Below the pieces are notes generated by a model. That model was not told where the DNA came from and searched no databases. It worked only from the letters and a program-made list of their open reading frames with translations. Shown here piece after piece: positions 52,554 through 60,948 of a DNA stretch of 64,000 nt. Every line of letters begins with the position of its first letter. Positions within the stretch are counted from its first letter, which is position 1. The translations under genes were made by a program, and so were the position numbers. The stretch comes from an uncultured Oleispira sp. Its GTDB lineage: Bacteria > Pseudomonadota > Gammaproteobacteria > Pseudomonadales > Oceanobacteraceae. The DNA is taken from assembly GCA_913019965.1 (NCBI GenBank), contig CAJVZR010000005.1:1-64000 (forward strand), given 5' to 3'.

Positions 52554-52607
52554 ACCACGGAGGGCACCTTCTTAACAAAACAAGAGGCGCTTCGCTACAC
52601 GGAGAAA
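52554..52607. repeat. ACCACGGAG repeat family, single arm (copy 3)
   Basis: TTCACCACGGAGGGCACC is followed, after a short AT-rich insert, by AGGCGCTTCGCTACACGGAG. It is the same unit as the arms of copy 1 but without an inverted partner nearby. Confidence 0.7.
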
Positions 52608-52625
52608 AGCGCAAAGAATAAACCT

Positions 52626-54749
52626 CTAGTTGTATCCAATCGCCAACGGTAAGAAGGCAACAATGATCAATGCAATTCCCATTACCGTTAGAGGTAGCAA
52701 GAATTTCTCATAGCGATACCAGAAGTTATGACCTTCTTGGGAAGCCAATGCCACTTCTCTTTCACCCACCACTTGCCGGGTCAATAAATGGTTCAAGGCC
52801 ACAGGGGGACTTAAATACCCCAGCTCAAAGGCTACCAGAGTCACCATCCAGAAATGCACTGGATCTATTCCACTATCGTAAGCAATAGAGGCGATCGTTG
52901 CACTCACCAAGATCACCGCACCGTACGGATCCATGACCATACCGATAACAACTAATATGACAACTAATAACCCCATGGCCAACCAAACCGATTCAAAACT
53001 TCCAGGCACTAAATCCATTATATGAGAGCGCTCGATAACCCCCCCAATACTGACAGATAGCCCCATCAGCATTAATAATGCGCCGATATGACCGGTTGTT
53101 TCTGTCGTCGCTTCACGTAACGTTTTCTCAATTGAATCATTGCCCGATTTCAAATCCGTCCAAGATTCCTCTAAGCGATTCTCAATATGGTCAATATTCA
53201 TTTGCGCACGGCCCATTTTTTCTTGACTGATACGCTCATAAATCAAAACAACTAATAACATAACCGGAAGAATGAAAGGTGCTGAGAATTCATCCAGATA
53301 AGCATTCAAGAAAATTGCGTAGAACGATAACGTTAAGCCAATAACAATCACATACGGAATCAATTTCTTAAGCGCTTTTTTCGTTTCAGGCCAAGCAACG
53401 GAAGCTTTTTCAATACTAAGGGTGCCTTGCTTGGTCAACATAGCAACGGCAGCAAAAAGCGCTGCAGTTAATAGGAATACGTTAAGTCCCCAACCAAATA
53501 ATTGATCCGTGGTGACTTCTTTATTTAACGCCGCAATAATTACTACTAATAAACACGGACGTAAAACAACCCCCATACTGCCCGACATAGCGGTAGCCGC
53601 CAGAGCCAGTTGGCGACGAGCACCAGCACGACGCAATTCGTTATAAATTAAACCGCCAATTGCGATAATAAAAATACCCGACGCTCCGGTATACGCAGTT
53701 GGTACTGCAGCAATCACAACAACAACGACCGCTAGCATTTCAGGAGGAAGATTCCATGGGCGGAATACATCAAAAACGGCCTGCGCCATTTTTGTACGCT
53801 TCACCAACATACCGATCCAAACGTATAAGCCAACACCTAAGAATAACTGTGACAACTCCATCATTTGGTTCAGGTAAATACCAATACCCGCAGCATGGCC
53901 ATTTAGAATAAAATAAGTACCTGAAATAATGCACATAGTAGCGTATAGAGGAACCGCCAACTGAGCCTTCATAAAGCTACCACCAGGCTTCGCATCTTTC
54001 GGAATAAAAATAAATTGATAAATACTTAATGCCAGAACAGCACCAAAACCAATAATCCACAAATAGTGCAAGAAACCATGCTCAGCTGTCACTTCGACAC
54101 CGGCATTAAAAACCACATCTTTAAAGCTATACACTGAGTAAAATAAAATACCGCTGGCAATCATTTGGGCAAACGATGCAACACGATAATCCATTACGGT
54201 TTCCATCGGACGCAAGGCAATGTGATGACGACGGAATAAAGCAGTCATACCACAAATCAAAACAAGAACCGCTAACATAATACGCTGAGCATGCAGGCCA
54301 AACTCACCAAAATCTGCAACGGCTAATTCGACGGCACGGAAAGCCTTTACTGCTGGGGTAACTCGATCAACCGTACTTTCGTAGGTTTCATGCTTTGTCT
54401 GACAAACCGCTTGCGCATTCATTAAAGACTGGCGCAAGATACCTTCATCAACAGGCTCAGGATCTTCATCAAATAAATCCCACTCATCTTCCTCATCGAC
54501 AACCGCAGATTCTGCAATTAATGCAGCCAGCTGAGCATCGATGTCGGAATTAATGACACAGCTAGGCTCAATAGGATCTGACCGCAGCTGAAAGTAACCA
54601 TCCCAGATATTTTCACCCAGCTTTAATAACTGAGCATGGGTTGCGTGGCTGGTATTTAATAAGATGACAAAAATTAAAACCAAAAAGGCCGGCATTGCTG
54701 CCAACCACTCAAAGCCAGTTCGATTCGCCAGGCGAAGGGTCTGGATCAT
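52626..54749 (-). CDS. TRAP transporter permease, fused DctQ-DctM type
   Basis: This 707-residue inner-membrane protein carries the small (Q) and large (M) membrane parts of a TRAP secondary transporter in one chain. After membrane helix 1 (about residues 13-36), a ~110-residue soluble, acidic segment with two cysteines is inserted. Q-type helices follow to about residue 290, then the M domain (PPEMLAVVVVVIAAVPTAYTGASGIFIIAIGGLIYNELRRAGARRQLALAATAMSGSMGVVLRPCLLVVIIAA and LVAFELGYLSPPVALNHLL near the end). It is driven by the Na+ gradient in known members. It is the last gene of a three-gene operon. Confidence 0.88.
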   Translation of the reverse strand: MIQTLRLANRTGFEWLAAMPAFLVLIFVILLNTSHATHAQLLKLGENIWDGYFQLRSDPIEPSCVINSDIDAQLAALIAESAVVDEEDEWDLFDEDPEPVDEGILRQSLMNAQAVCQTKHETYESTVDRVTPAVKAFRAVELAVADFGEFGLHAQRIMLAVLVLICGMTALFRRHHIALRPMETVMDYRVASFAQMIASGILFYSVYSFKDVVFNAGVEVTAEHGFLHYLWIIGFGAVLALSIYQFIFIPKDAKPGGSFMKAQLAVPLYATMCIISGTYFILNGHAAGIGIYLNQMMELSQLFLGVGLYVWIGMLVKRTKMAQAVFDVFRPWNLPPEMLAVVVVVIAAVPTAYTGASGIFIIAIGGLIYNELRRAGARRQLALAATAMSGSMGVVLRPCLLVVIIAALNKEVTTDQLFGWGLNVFLLTAALFAAVAMLTKQGTLSIEKASVAWPETKKALKKLIPYVIVIGLTLSFYAIFLNAYLDEFSAPFILPVMLLVVLIYERISQEKMGRAQMNIDHIENRLEESWTDLKSGNDSIEKTLREATTETTGHIGALLMLMGLSVSIGGVIERSHIMDLVPGSFESVWLAMGLLVVILVVIGMVMDPYGAVILVSATIASIAYDSGIDPVHFWMVTLVAFELGYLSPPVALNHLLTRQVVGEREVALASQEGHNFWYRYEKFLLPLTVMGIALIIVAFLPLAIGYN

Positions 54750-54848
54750 GATAGTTACCTATGTTTCGAAAGTATTTCTTATATTTATTGTTTGATTTTC
54801 TAATAAGCGAAGGCTTAATACCTTCGCTTAATTGATAGCGCTCAGATT

Positions 54849-55853
54849 TTACTCAAGCTTTTCAGTACACTCAGCAGCCGCAGGATTCGCTTTACAACGC
54901 AATTTGCGCATAAGCTTCAACATTTTACCGTTGTATGTTCCTTGGTCACGCAATTTAATACGCACATCACGCAGCATTTCATTATATTCCAGCTTTGTTT
55001 CCGCTGATAATTCCATCCAAAACTTGGGATCTATTTCTTGCGTCGCTTGATCAACCGTTTCATTTACGCGATCAAAATAGCTAGAAACACTGGTGCGAGA
55101 CTTCTGTCCGAAACCTACTGGAAATTTATCCGCACGAATAATGATTTGGAAGTCCATATAAGCCAAAGGAAAACGCAAAATCCCTCCATTTGCTTCTAAG
55201 CCTTTATAAAGTTCTAAAGGTTTATAAGCAACTGCTGGGGCATAAGCGACATCAACACTGCCGTTATTGAATTTGCCAGAAAAGTTAGCTGAATTCGAAG
55301 GCACCATTGAAGCACCAATATGATTTACCAAAAAGATAGAAGGCTGATCATAATCGATTGTAGCAATTCTCTTTCCAGACAGCTTCTCAACCGTATCGAT
55401 AGAGCGATCACGGGTGAACAAGTAAATCGGCCCTGCTGGCATAATACCCGCTACTTCATATTGGCCTTCTCTCATATACTTGGCTGCTTTCTTACTTGAA
55501 ATAGTTCCCAATAAAGAACGCAACATTTTCTCGTTCGGAATGGCACCAATCGCACCTAAGGTGGCGGCAAATTTATTAAAAGGACGTGCGCGAGCGCCCG
55601 TCACTAAAGCCGCATCACACTGCCCGGCTTTAAAGTCATCCACTGCAATCTTTTCATCCGTATAAGCACGAGGCTCAACATCCGCCCCCCACTCAAATGC
55701 AACGGTACGGTAATCTTTCATGGTATTAAATAAAGGCCCGTTGGCCCCTAGCGGATCAAATACACAAATACTGAGCTTAGGCAGCTCTTTTTGCGGTGCT
55801 TGAGCCAATACCAAGGTTGGCAACAACAGGGCTAAAAATATCAAAGCACGCAT
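54849..55853 (-). CDS. TRAP-type periplasmic solute-binding protein
   Basis: This 334-residue exported protein (signal ending near VLAQA) belongs to the putative solute-binding group found with TRAP permeases. Fold signs are LSICVFDPLGANGPLFNTMKDYRTVAFEWG, CDAALVTGARARPFNKFAATLGAIGAIPNEKMLRSLL and GKRIATIDYDQPSIFLVNHIGA. An Arg-rich central strand (IIIRADKFPVGFG) is present. In TAtT-type TRAP systems this P protein docks with a trimeric T lipoprotein, which is the next gene upstream. Ligand unknown, with hydrophobic ligands proposed for such systems. Confidence 0.83.
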   Translation of the reverse strand: MRALIFLALLLPTLVLAQAPQKELPKLSICVFDPLGANGPLFNTMKDYRTVAFEWGADVEPRAYTDEKIAVDDFKAGQCDAALVTGARARPFNKFAATLGAIGAIPNEKMLRSLLGTISSKKAAKYMREGQYEVAGIMPAGPIYLFTRDRSIDTVEKLSGKRIATIDYDQPSIFLVNHIGASMVPSNSANFSGKFNNGSVDVAYAPAVAYKPLELYKGLEANGGILRFPLAYMDFQIIIRADKFPVGFGQKSRTSVSSYFDRVNETVDQATQEIDPKFWMELSAETKLEYNEMLRDVRIKLRDQGTYNGKMLKLMRKLRCKANPAAAECTEKLE

Positions 55854-55856
55854 GTC

Positions 55857-56867
55857 TTAGTCCTCCAACAAATCGTCGATGTCTAGTGCTTCTTCCGCAG
55901 GAGATTGGTCATCCCAGAAAGTTCCTAAACCGCCTACAGGAGTACGACTACCCGTTGCTTCTGTCCATAAACGGTCAGAAACAGCAAGTACTTGCTGAGT
56001 GGCTACAGTATCAAGCATGCGGTATTGACCGTTTGATGCTTTTGTTTTCACCGATTGTGCGTGACGACGTATTGCATCGCGTAAGCGCTCTTCATTACCC
56101 GAACCATCAGCGATAACGACTTCAACCGCTTGCGCTAGACGAACACCAGATTCACCTGCCATTGCACTGGCTTCTGCTAATTCCTGCCAAGGATCCACGC
56201 CTTCTGGTGCATTATCAGGCATCATAGTCCAAACAGCGGCTTGCATAGCTTTTGGAACACCCCACCAGCGCTTAGCATCCAAACACTGACTACCGCGAAC
56301 AGACTTCATAGCAATATCTTTAGGAACGCCAACTTCACCTTGACCACGCACATCACTCATTACCGCTTGCAGGCCACTGACTAGGCCTAACATCCAGAAA
56401 AATTCTTCATCTTCATCAATATCAGGACATGCTTCACCAGGCTCACCAAATTCAGCCACTAAGTGCTTATAGCCTTTATATTGACGATTAGCCGCAAGTG
56501 CAAACAAACGCTTTTGACGGATACGAGCATCTTTAGCTTCGCCGATATTTTGCGCTTTATAAGCTCTTAAGTAGGTTAAGCCTTCTTCATTAGCCTTTGC
56601 TTCCGCACACGCACCCGCTTGCATATACATAGTGGTTGCAAGACGATCTGGTGACCAAGTTAATTCACTGAAAGAAAGCAGCATAGGCGTCATGGCTTCG
56701 CTCATCGCGCAACCCATCTCACTATCGTCTGTTTTCATAACGTATGGCATGGCATAGCTTTCCGAGAAATCGTAAGCAAACCAACCTGTTGTCGTATAAA
56801 TTGAGCTACAGCCAGTCATGGCTAATAAAAGAAGTGCCGCTAAGGACGTACGAATGCTTTTGTACAT
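55857..56867 (-). CDS. TRAP transporter T-component (TAtT) lipoprotein
   Basis: This 336-residue lipoprotein (lipobox MTGCSS) has an all-helical, TPR-like composition. The features AYDFSESYAMPYVMKTDDSEMGCAMSEAMTPMLLSF, ATTMYMQAGACAEAKANEEGLTYLRAYKAQNIGEAKDARIRQKRLFALAANRQYKGY resemble the TRAP T-component family first described in Treponema (Tp0956), whose trimers form a channel-like hub for the P protein. The gene starts the operon and overlaps nothing, with 3 bases to the binding protein. The assignment is by pattern plus context. Confidence 0.8.
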   Translation of the reverse strand: MYKSIRTSLAALLLLAMTGCSSIYTTTGWFAYDFSESYAMPYVMKTDDSEMGCAMSEAMTPMLLSFSELTWSPDRLATTMYMQAGACAEAKANEEGLTYLRAYKAQNIGEAKDARIRQKRLFALAANRQYKGYKHLVAEFGEPGEACPDIDEDEEFFWMLGLVSGLQAVMSDVRGQGEVGVPKDIAMKSVRGSQCLDAKRWWGVPKAMQAAVWTMMPDNAPEGVDPWQELAEASAMAGESGVRLAQAVEVVIADGSGNEERLRDAIRRHAQSVKTKASNGQYRMLDTVATQQVLAVSDRLWTEATGSRTPVGGLGTFWDDQSPAEEALDIDDLLED

Positions 56868-57056
56868 TGAAAACCCCGGTGATGTAATTTTTTGTTATTT
56901 TGGCCTGCGATGATACAGCAATTTAATGCCATTGCTAGCCCTGAGAGCTGTATCAATGAGGCAGTTTTTCACCCGAGTTCATAATAAATCAAACGACAAA
57001 TTCGCACAGGTCCTTTCGTGACAGAGTTCCTATAAGCTTGTCATTTTAAATCGCTT

Positions 57057-57512
57057 TTAAATATCGCTGTTTTCTACACGCTGCCAAGTTTGTGAGCGGC
57101 CAAACAATGAAAAGCCCACATAGCCGCGCACTTCAAGCTTATTTGGATCATCCGCCAAGGTAATATTACCGCTATAGACTGTCCCAGATTCAGGATCTAA
57201 TAGCTTCCCTTCTTCCCATTGCCCTTCTGCTGTATTACTCACCCCCCAAATAAACTGCATCCCCTCTATTGGCTGATCTTTCATCTTACCGTCACACTTT
57301 TCACATAAACCACTACCCGCGTCTTTCTTTAATATTTTTGTAATAACCCCTACCATCGTGCCATCTTCAGCCTGAGATAACGTCACTAGACTCTTAATCT
57401 CTCCATTTTCATCGTCAACGGTATACCACTGGCCTAACGCCGGGTCTTGAGACCAGGCTAAGCTCGAAAATAAAGTAAAAGCGGCGGCTAAAATAAAGGT
57501 GTGCATTGTCAT
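57057..57512 (-). CDS. DUF2147 exported protein
   Basis: This 151-residue protein has a signal peptide (ending SSLAWSQ) and a DUF2147 domain: GQWYTVDDENGEIKSLVTL, GTMVGVITKILKKDAGSGLCEKCDGKMKDQPIEGMQFIWGV, and GKLLDPESGTVYSGNITLADDPNKLEVRGYVGFSLFGRSQTWQRV. The domain is a small beta-barrel of unknown function common in periplasmic proteins. The ATG at 57512 has GAGGA 8 bases upstream, and the longer reading frame from 57620 has none. It stands alone. Confidence 0.88.
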   Translation of the reverse strand: MTMHTFILAAAFTLFSSLAWSQDPALGQWYTVDDENGEIKSLVTLSQAEDGTMVGVITKILKKDAGSGLCEKCDGKMKDQPIEGMQFIWGVSNTAEGQWEEGKLLDPESGTVYSGNITLADDPNKLEVRGYVGFSLFGRSQTWQRVENSDI

Positions 57513-57723
57513 AATTTGATCCTCACAGTAATTGTTCGCAGTGTACCTAGCTAAAAAATAGATACAATTGTATGACAAATTTAATTCTTCAATAAAATAA
57601 ATACTTGGCAATGACGCCAATTCGAGGCAGACTAAAATTCAGTGGGGCCTTGATGGAATAAGTGCACCAACTACTTATTCTTAATCCATGTCCCTCTCCT
57701 ATTCAGGCATTGAGGTAATTTGC

Positions 57724-59103
57724 ATGGCTGCACAAAAAAGCGCACACAAACTCTACGTACTCGATACCAACGTCTTAATTCATGACCCTAATGCAATCTT
57801 AAAGTTCCAAGAGCATCAGGTGGTCATTCCCATGATTGTTTTAGAAGAGCTTGATAAGCTAAAAATGGGTAAGCAATCTATCGCAGCTGATTGTCGAGAG
57901 GCCATTCGTCAAATTGATCGAATTATCGGCGACGCACCTCCCATAGAGATAGCCAGAGGCGTACCCATTCTAAGAGATGATGGCGAAACCCAAGGTACAT
58001 TTTCAATTTTATTGGATAGTTTTGATCCCCCCTCTAGAGTCTTGCCGACTAATTTAAACGACAACAAAATCATCAATAGCCTAGTGAAGCTGCAACAAGA
58101 TCACTCTAAGCGAGGGGTTACGCTAATCACAAAAGACATAAATATGAGGCTTAAGGCGCGAGGTTGCGGTATCGCTGCTCAGGATTATTATAATGACCAA
58201 CTGCTTTCTGACGTAGATCTACTGCAGCAAGGCTTTCATTCGCTAGAAGGCTCTTTTTGGCAAGATCAAAAGCAAGTTGAAACATTTCACGATGCAACAG
58301 GCACTTACCATAAAGTTTTAATATCGGCTTTGCCCGAAAACGTTCACATCAATCATTACATTATCGATGAACAGGATTTTGTTGGCCGAATTACCGCCAT
58401 TGATGAAGACACTGTCACTTTAATTGATCTACCCAAGGAACATTTATTACAGCAACAAGCCTGGGGCTTAAAGCCTAGGGATACCATACAGGCCCTGGCA
58501 TTAAATCTTCTATTAGACCCAAGCATTCATTTAGTCACCCTCACAGGCCAAGCTGGGTCAGGAAAGACAATATTGGCACTCGCCGCCGCAATAGAAATGA
58601 CCGTCGCCCAGCAACAGTTCAAACGCATCATTGCTACCCGTAGTACTCGTGGCTTGGATGAAGATATTGGCTATTTACCGGGTACCGAAGCAGAAAAAAT
58701 GGAACCTTGGCTAGGAGCGATTACCGATAATCTAGAAGCCCTACACAGTGACGATGAAAACGCACCTAGTAGCGTCGATTACATCTTACAAAAGGTCCCT
58801 TTGCAGTTTAAGTCCCTTAATTACATTCGCGGTCGCAGCTTTCAACAAAGCTTAATTTTAATCGACGAATGCCAGAATTTAACGCCCCATCAAATAAAAA
58901 CCATCATTACTCGTGCAGGGGCGGGCAGTAAAGTTATTTGCTTGGGTAATTTATCCCAGATAGATACCCCCTACCTCAGCCCAATTAGTACAGGGTTAAC
59001 CTACTTAGTTGAACGATTTAAAGATTTTGATCACGGTGGCACGATTAACCTGCAGGGTTCACCTCGTTCAATTCTTGCGGAATACGCCGAAAGCCACTTA
59101 TAA
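57724..59103 (+). CDS. PIN-PhoH fusion ATPase (YlaK-like)
   Basis: This 459-residue cytoplasmic protein joins an N-terminal PIN nuclease domain (about residues 8-140: YVLDTNVLIHDPNAILKF, VIPMIVLEELDKLK, LITKDINMRLKA) to a PhoH helicase-like ATPase (about 250-455). Walker A has Lys281 in GQAGSGKTIL; Walker B is LILIDECQNLTPHQIK. The mycobacterial PhoH2 of this plan unwinds and cuts RNA as a toxin. Acidic PIN residues are present. The ATG at 57724 has GAGG 8 bases upstream, whereas the upstream ATG at 57688 does not. Confidence 0.92.
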   Translation: MAAQKSAHKLYVLDTNVLIHDPNAILKFQEHQVVIPMIVLEELDKLKMGKQSIAADCREAIRQIDRIIGDAPPIEIARGVPILRDDGETQGTFSILLDSFDPPSRVLPTNLNDNKIINSLVKLQQDHSKRGVTLITKDINMRLKARGCGIAAQDYYNDQLLSDVDLLQQGFHSLEGSFWQDQKQVETFHDATGTYHKVLISALPENVHINHYIIDEQDFVGRITAIDEDTVTLIDLPKEHLLQQQAWGLKPRDTIQALALNLLLDPSIHLVTLTGQAGSGKTILALAAAIEMTVAQQQFKRIIATRSTRGLDEDIGYLPGTEAEKMEPWLGAITDNLEALHSDDENAPSSVDYILQKVPLQFKSLNYIRGRSFQQSLILIDECQNLTPHQIKTIITRAGAGSKVICLGNLSQIDTPYLSPISTGLTYLVERFKDFDHGGTINLQGSPRSILAEYAESHL

Positions 59104-59267
59104 ACCAGCAAGATACCTATAGCCTATTCACAAGCCTGCTGTCAGGTTTGTGAATACTTACACTCTTACAATCATTAATTGTTGAAATTTGACGTTCTAA
59201 AAAACGTCTACTATATAACTAAGACTAAAAGCAATTTCGCTCCGCCCGAATTTTCAGGGAAGATACA

Positions 59268-59684
59268 ATGAACCGATTTTTATTGGCCAGCCTTTTCAGC
59301 CTTGCCGCTTTTCAGCCTGCCTTAGCTGCTGAGCAAATCTATGAACTTGAGGTACAAACCGATAGCAATTGGACCAGCATTGAAATTAGAGATGATGCTA
59401 CTTTCGTTAATGCCCCACCTGGGCAAAGTATGAACGTTACTGCTAAAGATGGTATTAAGTCCTATACGATCTCACCGAAGAAAGTTCATTTGCGTTCTCG
59501 TACTCGAGGTGATGTCAGCATGAACTTATTTGTAAAGTCTCAGAACAATGTTTTAGGCATGAACATCTGTAAAGGTTCTCCTAATAGCTATACCTTTATA
59601 AAGTCACAGCAGGCTAAGCAAAAAAATGATGTCAAAGAAAAGGACTATTGTGAAACAGCCGCTCTCGTATTACAGCTGTTCTAG
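59268..59684 (+). CDS. Hypothetical exported protein
   Basis: This 138-residue protein has a clear signal peptide (MNRFLLASLFSLAAFQPALA). The mature part has a beta-rich look (YELEVQTDSNWTSIEIRDDATFVNAPPG, IKSYTISPKKVHLRSRTRGDVSMNLFV) and two cysteines. I do not recognise a family. A perfect 20-base terminator stem lies 20 bases after the stop, so it is a monocistronic gene with its own terminator. Confidence 0.7.
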   Translation: MNRFLLASLFSLAAFQPALAAEQIYELEVQTDSNWTSIEIRDDATFVNAPPGQSMNVTAKDGIKSYTISPKKVHLRSRTRGDVSMNLFVKSQNNVLGMNICKGSPNSYTFIKSQQAKQKNDVKEKDYCETAALVLQLF

Positions 59685-59703
59685 AGCAAACTGAATAACT
59701 CAA

Positions 59704-59750
59704 CAGACATAAAAAAAGCAATGCTCAATCCATTGCTTTTTTTATGTCTG
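59704..59750. terminator. Bidirectional terminator, perfect 20-base stem
   Basis: CAGACATAAAAAAAGCAATG (59704-59723) pairs exactly with 59731-59750 over a 7-base loop. Because the stem holds A7 and T7, it ends transcripts in both directions between two convergent genes. Confidence 0.9.
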
Positions 59751-59786
59751 CAACAAATCGCAGAATATCGAATGCCGTTCACCCTC

Positions 59787-60116
59787 TTAAGCGGTAGGGG
59801 TAATATTCTTCACATTTTTGGCGGTAAAATAAGCAAAACCACCTTCCAAATCCCCAACTTCAACACGATGAGGCGATAAAGGCGAACTTTTCAAACTCGC
59901 GACATACACGCCCTTAGACGTTATAAGGTTTTTCTCTATATCATTAAAATGGGGCTGAGAGAATGCAAATGTCTGCCGCTCACAACCTCTTTCTAGAGTC
60001 ATAATTAATTGTGCATCGGCTAATTCATTCGCTCGTGAAAAGTTCACGTACGTAACCTGATACGCTTCTTCAAATTCGTATAAATAACGACCAACTTGCT
60101 GACGACTGATGCTCAT
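59787..60116 (-). CDS. Hypothetical protein
   Basis: This 109-residue cytoplasmic protein has no signal peptide. Visible parts are VGRYLYEFEEAYQVTYVNFSRANELADAQLIMTLERGCERQTFAFSQPHFNDIEKNLITSKGVYVASLKSSPLSPHRVEVGDLEGGFAYFTAKNV. It appears as a small alpha/beta protein with no motif I can name. It is convergent with the preceding gene across the terminator. Upstream is a 354-base gap. Confidence 0.6.
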   Translation of the reverse strand: MSISRQQVGRYLYEFEEAYQVTYVNFSRANELADAQLIMTLERGCERQTFAFSQPHFNDIEKNLITSKGVYVASLKSSPLSPHRVEVGDLEGGFAYFTAKNVKNITPTA

Positions 60117-60470
60117 GAGGCTGAACTACCTATATATTACAAATGATTCACTATAAGTATTAGCTAGAGTTTTTCCGCTTTTCAAATAGAAATAACAGAA
60201 AACTACAGACCATTTTAACGCGTCAGTTTTCAGTTGTTTTTTTAACCTTTTGGGCCACTATTAAAGTCACTTTGTTATTTTAATGCGCAACCCTCTTTAC
60301 TTAAAACTCTCAGCTAAATAACTGATTTCAAGACTGTTTTTACTAATAAACCAGTAATGACAGGTAAGTTCAAATAATCATTGTGATCCACATCTTGACC
60401 ACAGTCGTACGGTTATCAAAGCAATGAATGTATACTCTCGGAAGAAGAGATATTTGGAATAAGGTAAAAC
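60117..60470. other. AT-rich intergenic region without a recognised gene
   Basis: The gap lies between two divergent starts (hypothetical gene and CbiX-like gene). No frame with a ribosome-binding site, tRNA-like fold or strong hairpin was seen. It presumably carries both promoters. Confidence 0.4.
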
Positions 60471-60845
60471 ATGATTGATCCTAAAACTGCAAACATTTTA
60501 CTGGCCCACGGTAGCCGTGACCCTGAATGGCAACAGCCTTTTGAGATGATGCTGGAGTCTATCCGTCAACAAGGACAAAACTTGGCAGTAGTTGAACTCG
60601 CCTATATGGAACTTTGCCAACCTAGCTTGGAAGACTCTTGTAAAGAGCTTGCTCAACAAGGACACCATACAATAAATATATACCCTGTATTTTTTGCTGC
60701 GGGTAGGCATTTGAGAGTTGATGTGCCCAATCAATTACAAAAAATAGAATCTGAACTCAATATAACAACTCACTTACACCCCCCCATTGGCCAAGATAGC
60801 CGAGTTCAAACAGCAATCACCCAAGTAATTTTGCAACAACTGTAA
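60471..60845 (+). CDS. Short CbiX/SirB-type chelatase
   Basis: This 124-residue protein resembles the short CbiX (CbiXS) type, which inserts cobalt or iron into sirohydrochlorin on the way to cobalamin or siroheme. The conserved metal-binding His lies in LLAHGSRDPEW (residue 13) and a second in the FFAAGRHLRVDVP segment (about residue 79). YMELCQPSLEDS is the usual ELxxPsl pattern. The short form acts as a homodimer. It stands just before a TonB-dependent receptor; a link to tetrapyrrole or metal uptake is conjecture. Confidence 0.85.
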   Translation: MIDPKTANILLAHGSRDPEWQQPFEMMLESIRQQGQNLAVVELAYMELCQPSLEDSCKELAQQGHHTINIYPVFFAAGRHLRVDVPNQLQKIESELNITTHLHPPIGQDSRVQTAITQVILQQL

Positions 60846-60948
60846 AGTAGATATAAAACCTGCCATTCAACTGTTGCTTTATTAACAAATCCACTATTAA
60901 CTGTGGTGCAAAAAAATTGATACCAATTATAAGTGCTAGGGAATGCCA

